From Anisakis pegreffii (lineage: Eukaryota; Nematoda; Chromadorea; Rhabditida; Anisakidae), in the NCBI GenBank assembly GCA_035041965.1, contig JAPYMA010000110.1:186001-250000 (forward strand): a stretch of 64,000 nucleotides of DNA. The letters run 5' to 3'. Position numbers and translations under genes: made by a program. The notes beneath the pieces are model-generated. The model worked only from the letters and a program-made list of their open reading frames with translations, made no database searches and had not been told where the DNA came from. Positions 15,266 through 27,230 of the stretch are shown one piece after another; positions within the stretch are counted from its first letter, which is position 1; every line of letters starts with the position of its first letter.

Positions 15266-15807
15266 CTGATTACTGATCGAATTATTTCGCACTCATTTCA
15301 GAAAACAAATTCGATGTGCTTACAAATATAGATTCCAAGAATCGTTTTGCTTGGAGGAAAAATAAATACTAATTGCAAAATGGATCCTATGAAGAACGAG
15401 AATTATTTCACCGGAAATGACTTCATTAATCGTATTTTCTAATAATAATAAGTTCGCCTTGTTCGGTAGTTCATTGTGGCATTATTGCGTTACGTGATAG
15501 TACGTTTGTGTTACAGTGTTATATGGTGTATATATGTGACGTAAAATCTTGCTGATGAAATGTGATTAAACAATTGGAACAAGAAAGACTGAGATGCATA
15601 TTTACAAGGGACGGGGAGAGGAAAGTTACGCTTGAACACATGCAAATATTGAATTCTATATCAGTCAGAGCTCGTCTTTTTATGCAGACAGCTCGAAGAT
15701 TGATATAAAACGTTCACAACGTGGTATTTCATGGAACGAAGATCACCGAGAAAGTACTCGCCCAGTAATGCGATAATATTTTACAATTGAATCGAGTAAT
15801 GAGGGAG
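15266..15807. other. Convergent intergenic region
   Basis: This is the 3' flank shared by the RhoGEF (plus) and the ion channel (minus). Apart from the AATAAA at 15361 it holds no coding or repeat signal that I can see. Confidence 0.5.
15361..15366 (+). terminator. Polyadenylation signal of the RhoGEF gene
   Basis: A canonical AATAAA lies 96 bases after the TAG stop at 15263-15265, the right place for the mRNA 3' end. The convergent channel gene stops at 15808, so about 540 bases separate the two stop codons. Confidence 0.6.
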
Positions 15808-18800
15808 TCATGAAAAAATCACTGAACTGAAAGCAATCAGTGTTAAAATAGTGTTGAAAATGACCAAGGAAAGCATCGAGATCAAGTCGAGCAGCGAAAA
15901 GAATCGATGCCACACATTTTTCTCGTGATCAGCTCGCCTCAACTCTGAACAATATTCCACAAGCGAGTTCAACATTTCGATCACTTCATTCGATTTATCG
16001 ATACCCTGAAAGTAGCGATTGAGGCCATTTCTTTAACTAGCTTGCATTGGAAGGCTTGAAATACCCGAATTATACCTCAGTGGTCTTTTTTTGATTGTTC
16101 AAAAGTGGTTGCCTGAATGGATTGCCGTTCAATCGTTTAACGCGATCGTCAGTTCCTATCTCGTTATCACCAACAAGTTTATATATCCAAACAGGCGGTT
16201 TACGACCATAACTGATCACACGTTCATTCCAAATCATCACAGCAACTGAGATAAGCATCGCAGCTATAGAAACCAGAGTTTCGAGCAGTACATAACGACC
16301 TTGAAGAAGATTTTTTTTCGAAATTCATTCTCTATGAATGCGGATGTTTTTTCTCGTCGTTCTTATAGATCACTTTAGAATTTTATCGATAGCGTATCTG
16401 ATTGAAATCGAAACATTGACAAATGCTACACCGCGAATGCTTTGAACGTAATTTGAAACAGAATCAACAAAAAGTTTGAACATAGATTGCAGTCGTGCCT
16501 AGTTAAAATGAACAGTGAAGAGCGAGCGTATCAATTGAGTAAACCATTCACCGAGCAGCGGAAGTCCTGCTGAACTTCGTGGCATTTGACCCGTTACCAT
16601 GTCGAGCACTACGGCCATCGTTAAAAGCGTTGTCAGTCCAAATGAAACCTTTCAAATTAACATTATAAGCGTTCACTCCATTTACATTTCATTTCTTCCG
16701 ATGTTTCGCAAACAGTTCATAAAGTTATTTTGTGTGCAATCGTACAACAAATTACATCGAAGCAAGCTATCTGTTGATAAAAACAGTGTGTTCGAAGTAA
16801 CAAAACGTCACAGCTTCGAATAGTTGTAAAATGATCACTGCATCTTTCAAGAATGAATTTTTCGCTGCAGAGTGCATTTTGGAAGAAATCGCTTAGAAAG
16901 AACATTGGATGAGGAGGTTTGGCTTCGAAATAGGCTTAAATGGTGGAAGACTTTTTTAACCTTTTCTTCACGTTCACCATCTGCCGAATGTGCAATAAAA
17001 AGACCGACAATTGATACTGTAACAATGAGGTACGTTGGTATCAACAGTACAACTACATAATATAACGGTTTGCGTTGAAGAATCTGAATTAATCGAAGTG
17101 AGTTATTAATGAAATACGATTACTGTTCTATTTGTTGAATTCAATAAGTTGCAGAGTTCTTTTCCGTAGTGTCGAAACTTATAAAGTCGTTCCGTTTGAA
17201 AAATTTGTATTCATCCCGTAATCCATTTCATTCTGGACTAATATTAGGCATCAATTATGTGATGGTTATTCATTAGACAACACAGTGTTTCATCACTGAC
17301 AGTGAAATTGTACACTGAACTGAAAATTCTCACTTACCAGTGTATACCAAACTTCTTCATATTCATTCTCGGCATCACCCATCGAGTTCTCATAGGCTGC
17401 TCTTCGCTTACGCGTATTGAACGATAGAATCTCCCATTCCGAATTTCCCTGGAAGCATCGCATATGTGAGCGATGAAATACAGAATATAGCACAGCAATA
17501 CGAGTTTTGCGGATTTTGTTTGAACAATCTATTGCGTTCAACGACCGACTCGAAAGCTATCGAAATTCATGCTTGGTGTGTGTTTGGGCGAGTTGTTAGT
17601 TGTTCAGATGTGTTTAGCGAAAGCCCTGCTTGTTTTGGTGGTTTTTCAGAACATCTGAGATCACACAGGCTTATTATGACAAGAAAGCTGAGGAATTGCA
17701 CGAATATTTGTGCTGGATATGAGTAGTGATATGCTGATTCGAGTGAATTTTCTGGTTTAATGTTATCCCTATGAAATGCAGTAACTCATATACATGAAAA
17801 ATTGAATTACAGTTAATTTGCAATGGATTACGTTATGTTCTGGTACGAAAGTTTCCTTGTTACGATGCACTAATTGATGTATTTGAAATCCCCATGAACC
17901 GAATTGCAATTCACAAATCTGTTTGTCGAACGGAAAACGTCGTACATCCATCGGGCAACGTACATCAACCAGCTTAATTCAACTTTTCACGATAGCTTTA
18001 CGAATCATTCATGATACAGGCGTTTTGCATTTCTTGCGAGACATTAGTCCCAGAATAACTTGAAAAATAAATCGGAAATTGAACGACTCATTTCATTTAT
18101 GATCACATTTTGAAGTGGTGATGTGATCATTGTTTCGCCAACTTATCTGTTATCTTAGGTTGGTTGTAAAATCATTTGCTCATCAACTGCGTTCAAATGA
18201 CATCATACACTGAACGCTTAATGACTCCTGAAAAGTCATTAAGCGTTCAATCTACACATTTACTCAGTTCAGTTTAGGCTTAAATCACCGACAAACGACA
18301 TTGTTTCGAAAAAACACTTCAGGAACACGATGCGATGTCCTCACCTTGTTAAGATCAACCTCAACAAGGCCATCAGATGTAACACGAGCGAATATTCGTG
18401 ATAATGGAATTGATTCCTTCACGTCCAATCTGCTACGTTGAAACGAAAATCTAATTAGATGGTGCTTATTTGTGCTTGGAATTATTATCTTGAATTAAAT
18501 TTAAAAAACTCGTAATGTTAGTTCTGTCAGGCAAAATATCACTCATGTCAAATTCCTTCTGAAAAATGCTCTTCACTCGACAGTATCAGCCCGCGCAGTA
18601 GTTGGTGGAAACAGTTAGCTCAATCGTTCCCACTGCTTGACTTCAGCAGACGAACTAAGAAAGCGAAAATGAACACGACTGCACCATACGCATCTTTCTT
18701 ACAAAAGAAAGCACAGCTGTGATAAACTACGATGTGCGTACATATTGAAAATTGTGCCGTCTGGGAGCCACAGTTCATCGGCCGGCACATTGACTCGAGT

Positions 18801-19245
18801 TATACCACCCCATTCGGATGGATTCCAGTGTAAATATTCGTCCTTCCAACTGTGCGGTATCCACAGCAATAAAGTTATTTGCTCCCTCAGTTCATCCTAG
18901 AACATGACTTCTGTCCAATGTACTCACGATGTGGGCACAATAAACGTATGTTTCCGTTTAAAAACATTACAATCTAGCTGAATACACGATTTCTGTATTG
19001 TTTCCTATTCAACAGCTCCATAACAGCGAAATGAATCAGTCGAAGAAACGTTGTCATCTACAAAGCTGATCAACTGAAGCGATTGATTCCAAGCGAACAA
19101 CTCACCACATCAACAAGGCTATATATCTGTGGCTGAATAGTCACTTCAATACGTGTTGTCCAATTGCGAACTGGACGTATCCTTTTATCGTATTCATGCA
19201 ATAACCAATTGATAAGATCCTTCTCTGAGACATCGGTTTCATTTG
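15808..19245 (-). CDS. Cys-loop ligand-gated ion channel subunit (nicotinic-like, cation type)
   Basis: Pentameric neurotransmitter-gated channel subunit of the plasma membrane. Nine phase-consistent exons (in transcription order): 19245-19106, 18896-18742, 18429-18345, 17972-17832, 17448-17338, 17083-16961, 16648-16552, 16299-16076, 16005-15808, giving 424 residues after the missing first exon. Landmarks: loop A WLPDGTIFN; a canonical Cys-loop with 13 residues between cysteines (CPMDVRRFPFDKQIC); pre-TM1 QRKPLYYVVVLLIP; a TM1-TM2 link GEREEK, whose Glu at -1' predicts cation selectivity; TM2 beginning VSFGLTTLLTMAVVLDM; then PRSSAGLPLLGRYVLLE; a TM3-TM4 loop of about 85 residues; and TM4 at the C terminus. 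The vicinal Cys pair of alpha-type loop C is absent, so this is a non-alpha or orphan LGC-type subunit. The first exon (signal peptide, ending in phase 1) was not placed with confidence. Ligand unknown. Confidence 0.93.
18211..18249. repeat. Perfect 16-bp inverted repeat in a channel intron
   Basis: TGAACGCTTAATGACT at 18211-18226 is followed by a 7-base loop and its exact reverse complement at 18234-18249. It lies inside the intron 17973-18344 of the ion channel gene. It could be a structured intronic RNA or the remnant of a small foldback element. Confidence 0.8.
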
Positions 19246-21628
19246 CTGAAAATCAAACTTTCGTTCCACTAAGAAACGTCGACTGAATTGTTCATTGATA
19301 ATGAGTGCCCTCTCGAATTCAAAGATTGACATGCGCGAACGATCAGAAGCGAACGTCTGCCATTCCCACAAAACGAAGTTCGTCTACTTCTAAACGAACG
19401 AACTCATTCAAAATGGCATAGTATAGTTTAAAGTATAATTTTTTGCACCATAAACGAATTCATTGAATCTGAACGGAAACAGCAAGTAAATTAGTACAAA
19501 TGAGTGATTTGATCAGGAAACCTGACAGTACTAATAAAGTGGAATTCTTTCTTGAATCTGCTACAGTTCGTATTCATTCGAAATAAGCATCAATTTTCAA
19601 AAGATTTGAATGCAAAAAAAGACAACAAAAATGCAGATAATAAAGCTGAACGAATGTAGGATTCATTCGGGTATTCAGACTGGCAAATAGAATGATAAGT
19701 GTGATCCCTTACGCATCAGAAAATAAGTTAACATGAAGTTACTAAGTAGCATTATCACAAGGAGTCAGATGATTAGATTTCAAGAATTTTTCATGTCTCA
19801 AATTTTTGTGCCTCAAATATTTTAAGAATTTTTTACAGTGGAGAGAGGGAGAAAGATTCAAAAGTTCTATAGGAGTTTTTGATGGTATTTGAGTATAAAG
19901 CGCTAAAACGTTACATGCACACTGCAGCATTTCAAATGAGTTGGAATCGTTGGAGTTCGATTGAACTCAGAGGATTAAGGTATAAAACGGAATTGCACCA
20001 ATGCAAAACATTGAAGTGATGTTTGAGGGGAAAGTAGGTCCTCTAAGCGACTCACTCAAACTTACTCAGGCGAACACTCATTTCGAACTGAACATTTTAA
20101 AACATTTATAATCCATAGAGAAGGATTTGACTATAGTAGCCACATTCGCTGCGAAAAGATTAGCAAATTTGTGATTAAGAGTTCACGAAGCTAAATGTGG
20201 GAAACAATTCAACGGATGAATATTAATCGTGAGAATAAAGCGAAATGAATCTTCAGATGCGATAAAGACTAACCGATGACTATGGAGATGATTAACGTAA
20301 GATACACGAGACGACGCATCATTGATGCGTGAAGACTCTTCACACAATGCTGAACGCCATTCGATGAATGAGCTCACATAGTCATCAAAAATAAATATTG
20401 CACTTGTGATTATTGCGTTGAAATGAGTCAATATAATCACTGCATTAATCGACACAGTTCTAAAAATGAGCCGCAAAAAGCGATAAAATTAAATATTCAC
20501 TGAAGCGTCGTTAACATCATCATCCAATTGCATCCATATGTTTTAGCATCTCAGTGCAAAAAAAACTTAGATTATCTGTTGGGCTGCACTCAGCCACCTT
20601 CCTCATCGACATCACAACAACTTCATTTCCATTTAGATTTGACTGTTGTTAGTCACCTTTCATTCAGACAAAACTCTTACAACCAAACGACTCAAATTCA
20701 ATCGTTCATGTTATTCACTCCCACCCGAACAGTTCACAAAATTCCCTAAGTTGATCCAAAAGAAAATCGTCGTGTCAATGTGTGCGAAAGCTGATGCTTG
20801 ATCATCTTTTCATTACCGTATACATTTTGCAAACGACGTTCAACATGAACGTTACATGTTTTACCACTCGCAATTGTTGGTATTAGACACGAAAGAAGCC
20901 CACTAATCAATCTCAAAGCGAAACTCAGACCACTTCAAACCACTTAACCTAAACACAAAGTGAGGCTATATTATAGTTTATTGTGTTATCACTGGCAAAT
21001 CAAAAAGACGTTCTGTTGTAGCACCTGAACAAAGAGTAGTTGTTGAAGCAAACGAACATTTTCAACTTCATTTGAACCTCTAAAAATTCGCATAGTATGA
21101 AGGAAAAAGCAGTGTCGAGGAAGAGTCAACGATCGCACTCCAGATGTTGCAGCACCAAGCAAATGATGCCATTCGTTGAACTGCACAAATCCCGCAAACT
21201 TTTCAGTCTTGCTGCAATCAATGAATCATAATGAACGCTCTCGTCTCTTAAAATCTGATACCGTTACAAGTTACACTCAAGCGTTAGCAACTAAAAACGC
21301 ACTTAGTTGGAGCATATTTCAGAAATTTGCTCAGCTGTTTACCATTTCCGTACTCCGAACTGATTTATGAGCAGCATTTCTATAGCAGTGTTCATGCCAG
21401 CAGACATCGGCTCTTCGAACAACTGAATTTGACTTGACACCACTTCATGAAGTATGCTTCAACCTCAAAAACCGAAACATGCGGAATTTCGAGTGATCTG
21501 AAGCACTGATCATCTGAAAACTTCAAATGTCTGCAATCGTAAAGGCACAAATGACATTGATATCTTGTCTCAGCATTTAAACTGACTTATCGGAAAGTAT
21601 TTGAAACCAAACAGTCGGAGAAATGAGA

Positions 21629-21832
21629 TCATTTAGTATAACTCATATCCTCTTGTTTCAATACGGATCGTACCTCATCACCACCAAAATATAAAGCATT
21701 CGAAATCAACAAAATCAAGCATTGATGATTAACTGCGAAATTTGCTTCGCTCCAGATTGTAATCAAATTACAAAGCAAAAATAACAGAAAGAGCATCATG
21801 TTCTTGGAAATACGATTAACATAACTATCCAT
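21629..21832 (-). other. Candidate signal-peptide exon for the channel gene
   Basis: This minus-strand frame starts MDSYVNRISKN and continues with the hydrophobic run MMLFLLFLLCNLITIW, a credible signal peptide, about 2.4 kb upstream of the first placed channel exon. The channel exon at 19245 needs a preceding exon ending in phase 1. The best-looking donor here (after GATGAG at 21674) is phase 0, so either a weaker internal donor is used or another small exon lies between. It may also be a chance reading frame. Confidence 0.25.
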
Positions 21833-21839
21833 AAAACCA

Positions 21840-22300
21840 GACCAATCTAACCAACATTATTATCCACCAGGTCACAAATGTTATTACCCATTGCTCAGTA
21901 AGTAACCAGTATTACTATCCATGAATCGGTATTATTAATCTATTTCGTAATAAACCGACTATTATAATTATTCATAAAACAATTGATATTAGTCCAATGA
22001 ATTTCGTTATCTATCAGTTAACTGATATTGTTATCCACAAACCATTATCATTAATCCAATTCATATCAATATCCTTTAAATAATTAATGTCCTCATTGAT
22101 AGATTAGGCGAATTAACAGAACCCAATTTTCAATTCTAGACACAATCAATTTTTCATTCTCATAATAATGTTATTCCATAAGGCTTGCTATTTTCACTGT
22201 CCACATTACCGAATTGCTCTTCACTTTGATCGTTATATCCATTATTATTGTCATTTCTTCCATTTTCACTGTTATTACCAACAATATCGTTGAGATACTT
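21840..22300. repeat. Diverged tandem-like repeat rich in TATTATTATCCA
   Basis: A loose motif close to GRTATTATTATCCA, often followed within 10-20 bases by ACC or AATC, recurs through the stretch (for example near 21856, 21880, 21909, 21929, 22025 and 22045). Copies are too diverged to fix a unit length, roughly 20-35 bases. It looks like an old minisatellite decaying to AT-rich sequence. Confidence 0.4.
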
Positions 22301-22854
22301 TGTTGTCGGTTATCTTTACGGCTCTTTAAGCATTTTATTGTTGTATAATATGGCTCCGAAATCACTTATTTTTCTCTTTCATCTTTTCATTTTTTGCGAT
22401 TTGTCAGCATTTATATTGAAGCTCTTACCGCGAATTTTATATAATATAATTGCTTGAAGTTAGATATATTACAGGCAATATTACATTTTTATCCTCATTC
22501 TCACCAGATTCAAAACTGCGGATGAACCATGAAGGAATCCCATCAAGAGAACCTTTGAGGGCAATAGAAACGCTGCATCTGAGTGGATTTCCCCAGAATA
22601 CCTACATTCTCGTGAAGTATATTAATTTTCAATATCTCACCGAGAACAAGCGTTTGCTTAAAATACAAAATTATGCATTCAATTTTAGAATAAATTTGAA
22701 ATTTCTTCTTGGGAGTTTTTTCTTAGTAATGCAAATTTCGTAGGAAGAAATTTGAATTTTGCACTGAATCCCTTAAAATGGTGGTTTGGTGATTTGTTTA
22801 TCATTGTATATTATTTGAACGATTCGGAGTGGTGCTCTACTGAAGCACTGAATT

Positions 22855-25138
22855 ATGGAAAGAGTGCCGTCTGGAGACAGTCAGTTTAGATCTACGAAGA
22901 ATTCAACGTCAGAAGCATCGAGTGGACAAAATGAGAATCTTTATACGACTGTGGATAGTAACGTGAGTTTTCGAGGCAATTACTAGGAGGTCAATCGTAC
23001 GTGTAAATGCCAGATTGATTTGGCAAAACTAGTGTTAGATCTGCATAATTACTGGATATTTGAGATGCGCCGTACAACATTGTTTAAAGTCAATTTCCTT
23101 GCCGCAGATGAATGCATTGAATAACATTGTGGAAAGCAGTCACCGATGGAAAACAACTATTTGCCCATTAAAATTTACCTTCTCATAATGTTTCCCACCT
23201 TGAATAACTATCAAAACTTATGGTCTCAGCTAACTGACAATTTCGCTCACCATGTTTTTGACATCAGTAGACTTTCTTGTTCCATCCAACAGATCTCAAA
23301 CTGTGTATGGTGCATTTTTGGATTAAACTAAATTGATACAATGATAATCGGGATTGAAAAAAGGACTAGACAAAATGTTTTTGCTACTATGATTGATTGG
23401 CATTCAGGCGTTACATCATGCCGTACAAAAAGCAGTGAGTAATTACTATTCAGCATGCGTTACACGACCGGCACGCATGACAATCTGCATTGATTACACG
23501 CAAGGTGCTCCGGCATCCACCAGTCTCTCACCGTTCTTGAATTATCGAAATCCATCAGTCGTGCTCAGAATGTCTGCTGGTGTAGATGCTACACGCGTTA
23601 ACAAACAGTGTAAAGTTTCTGAACACTTTTATTCATTACCATCAGTTTTATCATTACCACCATTTTAATATTCACCAGTAAAATAAACCGTTCCGTTTGC
23701 ACCATTCATTCCAGTCACATGTTGACTCTCCTGAATAGTAATGACACTTAATCTTTCGCCTTTACTCGATCTCTACTCGTATTGTGACGTTTCACTACGA
23801 GTCTTGCGAAGTTAGCACATCGAATCATTCCAGAAGTTGCGATTCTTTGTATTGTGTATCCTTTTTTTAATTACACGAAGTTTGTTATATCCGACTATAT
23901 CCGACCGAAGCTGTCTTCCTTCCGCCGCAGTTCTCAAGAACTTGCACTTTAATACCCTATTTTATCTTCACTGACGATAAGAGGTGTATATCTATCACAG
24001 TAATCAATGTGACCACAACATTAACAATATCTGCAGTAGCGAATGATAATATTTTGCAGCACAGAAGCATTCACTGAGTCTGAAAGGATCACTGAAATGG
24101 ATTGAGGAAAACTGCACGGTGGCCAGTGAATTAACGGATCCCAAATATACTCCTTTAAAGTTGGTTCTTTAAAATGAGACATTCATTCATAGTGTTTGAT
24201 TTGAACGCAGCGAAAAACAACTTGTCATGCAATGGTCGAATCGTATCATTCCGCTGTTAATCCTCTTTACCGTTTAAATTGTTCCAGAGCACAGAGCCGT
24301 GCACTACCAAGCGTTTTGCCAAGAGCAGTTATCGAACTTTCATGTGCACCAAAACGAGAGCCAACTATTGCTGATCTCAGTGCCCTTCAGAAATCCAAAA
24401 GAACGGTTAGTTCAGGCCTTCTTCAGAGGAACACGCAGAAATGTTGCTGGTATTACTGATATCCGCTTGGTTCAAACATCCATAACGAAAACGAAATTCA
24501 CCAGATAACAGGAACGTCCAACTATTGAGTAAGAGTCGTGCCTATTGAGACAAGCGAATGGATATATGATGAGTTCTAGTCAAAATTTTTCACTGGTGAG
24601 AGAAAACTTTCGGTCAGTGCTTTAAGGAGTTTTCAAGTAAGCCTGCCTTTTATCTTTCTACTTAAAAGTATCAGCTGCGTTTGGAAGAAAGTGTTCATTT
24701 CTAGGAAAGCAGTGATAGCAAACAAATTATGGATAAAGATTTTGAGCAGAAATGGAAAAAGATGATCGATTCGGATAAAAGGCAATTATATTCCGATATG
24801 CGTAGCTTGTCAACAATGTCACAAAATGAAGAAACGGTGAATTTTCGTGGAAATTCGATTCGAAGCGAAAAAGTAAAAATAGTTTACAAAAGGATGCAAT
24901 AATATCAAGATTAAAATCTCGTAAGGAAATGATTTAGGCATTAGATTCCAATGTAAGGACAGCAGAGCAGGAATCATCAATCGAATCAAGTACAAAAAGC
25001 GAAGGAACAATGACAGATGTTCATGAGAAGAAAGAATGGGGAGATCCTCGTGGAGAGATTGATTTTAATCCAATAGACAGTCGAGGCTACATCAGTAAAG
25101 GTATTCAAGTGCGAGGACAAGTGAAAGAAAATCGTTGA
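22855..25138 (+). CDS. Unrecognised protein, six exons (286 aa)
   Basis: I do not recognise the family. Six exons agree in phase: 22855-22962, 23408-23609, 24060-24159, 24288-24405, 24705-24836, 24938-25138 (TGA). The start is the first ATG of the exon, beginning MERVPSGDSQFRSTKNS. The product is hydrophilic, with no membrane segment or signal peptide. The N terminus is Ser/Asn-rich. The third exon contains LKGSLKWIEENC. The fifth is charged and probably helical (DKDFEQKWKKMIDSDKRQL). The last is Ser/Glu-rich and includes KKEWGDPRGEIDFNPID. A disordered, adaptor-like or cytoskeletal protein is possible but unproven. Uncertain points: the second exon holds an internal gtgagt just after its first nine codons, the donor at 24160 (gttggt) is weak, and a gtattc donor at 25102 could extend the gene further. 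Confidence 0.55.
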
Positions 25139-25260
25139 TTTTAGTTGTTTGATTCGCATTTCATTATCAGTGTACACTAATTTTAGACAGTATTTTAGGT
25201 ACTATCAGCTCGGGTTTATATTTCAGCTATCAAATCATCAGCATGAGTGGCTCCTTATTA

Positions 25261-25364
25261 TTGACAATATTACGAAAATACCCATCATCAACTCTCTACG
25301 GTTTTGGAAAACTGCTTCCAAAACCACACGGAGTTGATGACTGATATTTTCGTAATATTGTCAA
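25261..25364. repeat. 104-bp inverted repeat (foldback)
   Basis: Arms of 49 bases (25261-25309 and 25316-25364) flank a 6-base loop and match at 42 of 49 positions. The outer 20 bases of each arm match perfectly (TTGACAATATTACGAAAATA). It is either a MITE-like foldback element or a transcribed hairpin. It sits about 120 bases after the stop of the upstream plus-strand gene. I see no clear target-site duplication. Confidence 0.85.
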
Positions 25365-25598
25365 AGAAAACTTCGCCAACAGATTGTTGACCCATGGAAA
25401 CATTTTGGGAGAAAGCAAAAAATATTTTTGGATGGGAGATTTATTCGCCTACTTAAATTTCGAAATCATTTTGAGAATGAAAGTCGGGATTGTTGAAGAT
25501 CACAAACTGTTCACTTGTTCATTTCATATTCTCATGTTTTTGATTATGGATCATTCAGTTGTATTCAGTTATATGTTTTTACAGCTCAATCATTCGGA

Positions 25599-25604
25599 AA
25601 TAAA
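25599..25604 (+). terminator. Possible polyadenylation signal
   Basis: An AATAAA lies about 460 bases after the TGA at 25136-25138 of the unrecognised gene. If it is used, the long inverted repeat at 25261-25364 falls in the 3' UTR. Confidence 0.3.
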
Positions 25605-26653
25605 ATATTTTTTAAAACGTTCATCATGTCCATATGAACTGAATCAAATTTAAAAACGCTGTGATATGTTGCAGAGAAATGAATTCATGACACTAATTTT
25701 CACCGATGATTTTATGTTTAGGCCGAACCACACAGCTGATAATTTCAAAACTCACTTATAACAAAGACACTTCAGTTAATCATTCAAAAACATGCGCATT
25801 CTAAATCATCGTTTTTTCTCGTATAGTGACGGTTGAGTGAAGTCAGAACAACTGTTTCTAGCAGTTGGTGCAGAAAGAGTTATCAAAAAAAGTTTATTCG
25901 TGCACAATTCAAAAATGATCTGTTGAACTCATTCCCTTTATGATGTTTACGTCTTCAGTTGTTCACAACAGGCTGAGTGTTGCTCAATCACAGTGATCCT
26001 GCTGATAATACACTAATATTTATCGATTTCATAAAACATTAATATTCATTCATAAAACCAGTTGAATTTATTAACTTCAAACTCATAATGACAAAACCAA
26101 TTTGTTCATCACCATCACATGTATCATAGCAACACACAGAATTAGTGTTCTCTTTTGAGAGTTGGGTTTCTTTCCAAATTATTTTGAGATTATTATGAAT
26201 TTGTTTTGCTGGGAATTTTGAGCATGTCCCCTTAAATGTGGGCTTTCGAGGAAATCCTAGTGTGCCTTAGCTTGTGGCCAGAACTGAGAACAGTTTTCAA
26301 GCGGAGCGTATGGTAACAACCATGCCTTTTTTTCCATTCGCACATTTCTAAACAGTATGTACAAACAGTGCAATCAAAACGTGAACAATTTCTGATCCAT
26401 CAAGCCAAGCACATTCTGGCTCAAGATCTCGTTCCATCATTAGCCACTTCAGTCTATCACTCAGCAAGTTTCGGTATCCATTTGATACCGTTCGCCCTGT
26501 TCCCTTATTTGATACGATAAAATATTGTTCAGAAACAGAAATTGTGTAATCAGAAACAATAAATTTCTATCATTGCACTTCCGAGTGAGTGATCAAGTGT
26601 GTGGGTATAAATCCGGTTGATTGAAATGAAGAATGCAAGCAATATTTTTAACT

Positions 26654-26669
26654 TTTATTACAGTTTATT
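26654..26669 (-). terminator. Candidate polyadenylation signals of pcca-1
   Basis: Two AATAAA hexamers on the minus strand, ten bases apart, are the first canonical ones I found downstream of the pcca-1 stop at 27231. A closer non-canonical signal cannot be excluded. Confidence 0.35.
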
Positions 26670-27230
26670 AAAAACAAATCACATCGGCAGACGAACATTT
26701 TGATTCCTAACAACCGCGAGAGACTGCGTAAACGATTGGGCTCGTCGTTGGCACATAATAAGAGGATTTACTGGGAGAGAGAAACGAAAGAAAGACCTCA
26801 GGGTCTTCCAAGGGCGAGCTCGATCCTGCGCACGTCTCCACTTCGAGGGTAGCTCGCGTGAACAGACGATGCAATGAGATGTAAATGTTGAGTACGACCA
26901 GGATAAACACATCATAAAAGGCGCATCACGTAATAACCGTAAGGGATCGAGAAAGGAAAACAAAGAAGGCTGAATGTAATGAAAAGAATACAAATGACGA
27001 TAAAATCGATGAATCGTTGTGTATTTGTGGTTATAAGGAATCGAGATACATTGAACAATCGATCAACAACAAATAATTTACCATATAAAGAGCACTTGAG
27101 GTGGACAGTAGTAGCACTGGGCACTGAAGACTGTTACTTTATGAATTAATCAAACAAATACCAGCTAGTGGAACACCAAACTCTTTTAGCCGTGTCAATC
27201 AAACTGATCACAATGTGCTACTGTTGCTCT

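Larger units (their letters stand above)
19246..22854. other. Intergenic region between the channel and the unknown plus-strand gene
   Basis: It must contain the 5' exon and promoter of the channel gene on the minus strand (candidate at 21629-21832). No other gene is supported. The part 21840-22300 is a diverged low-complexity repeat, described separately. The remaining open frames are short and unlike known proteins. Confidence 0.45.
25365..27230. other. Intergenic region, probably including the pcca-1 3' UTR
   Basis: No coding sequence is supported. Two minus-strand AATAAA signals lie at 26654-26659 and 26664-26669, about 560 bases past the pcca-1 stop, so 26650-27230 may be its 3' UTR. 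The rest shows nothing notable. Confidence 0.4.

Noticed and set aside
26707..26910. Overlapping minus-strand frames 26679-26993 and 26707-26910
   Set aside because: They lie in the probable 3' UTR of pcca-1, have no splice signals and resemble nothing.
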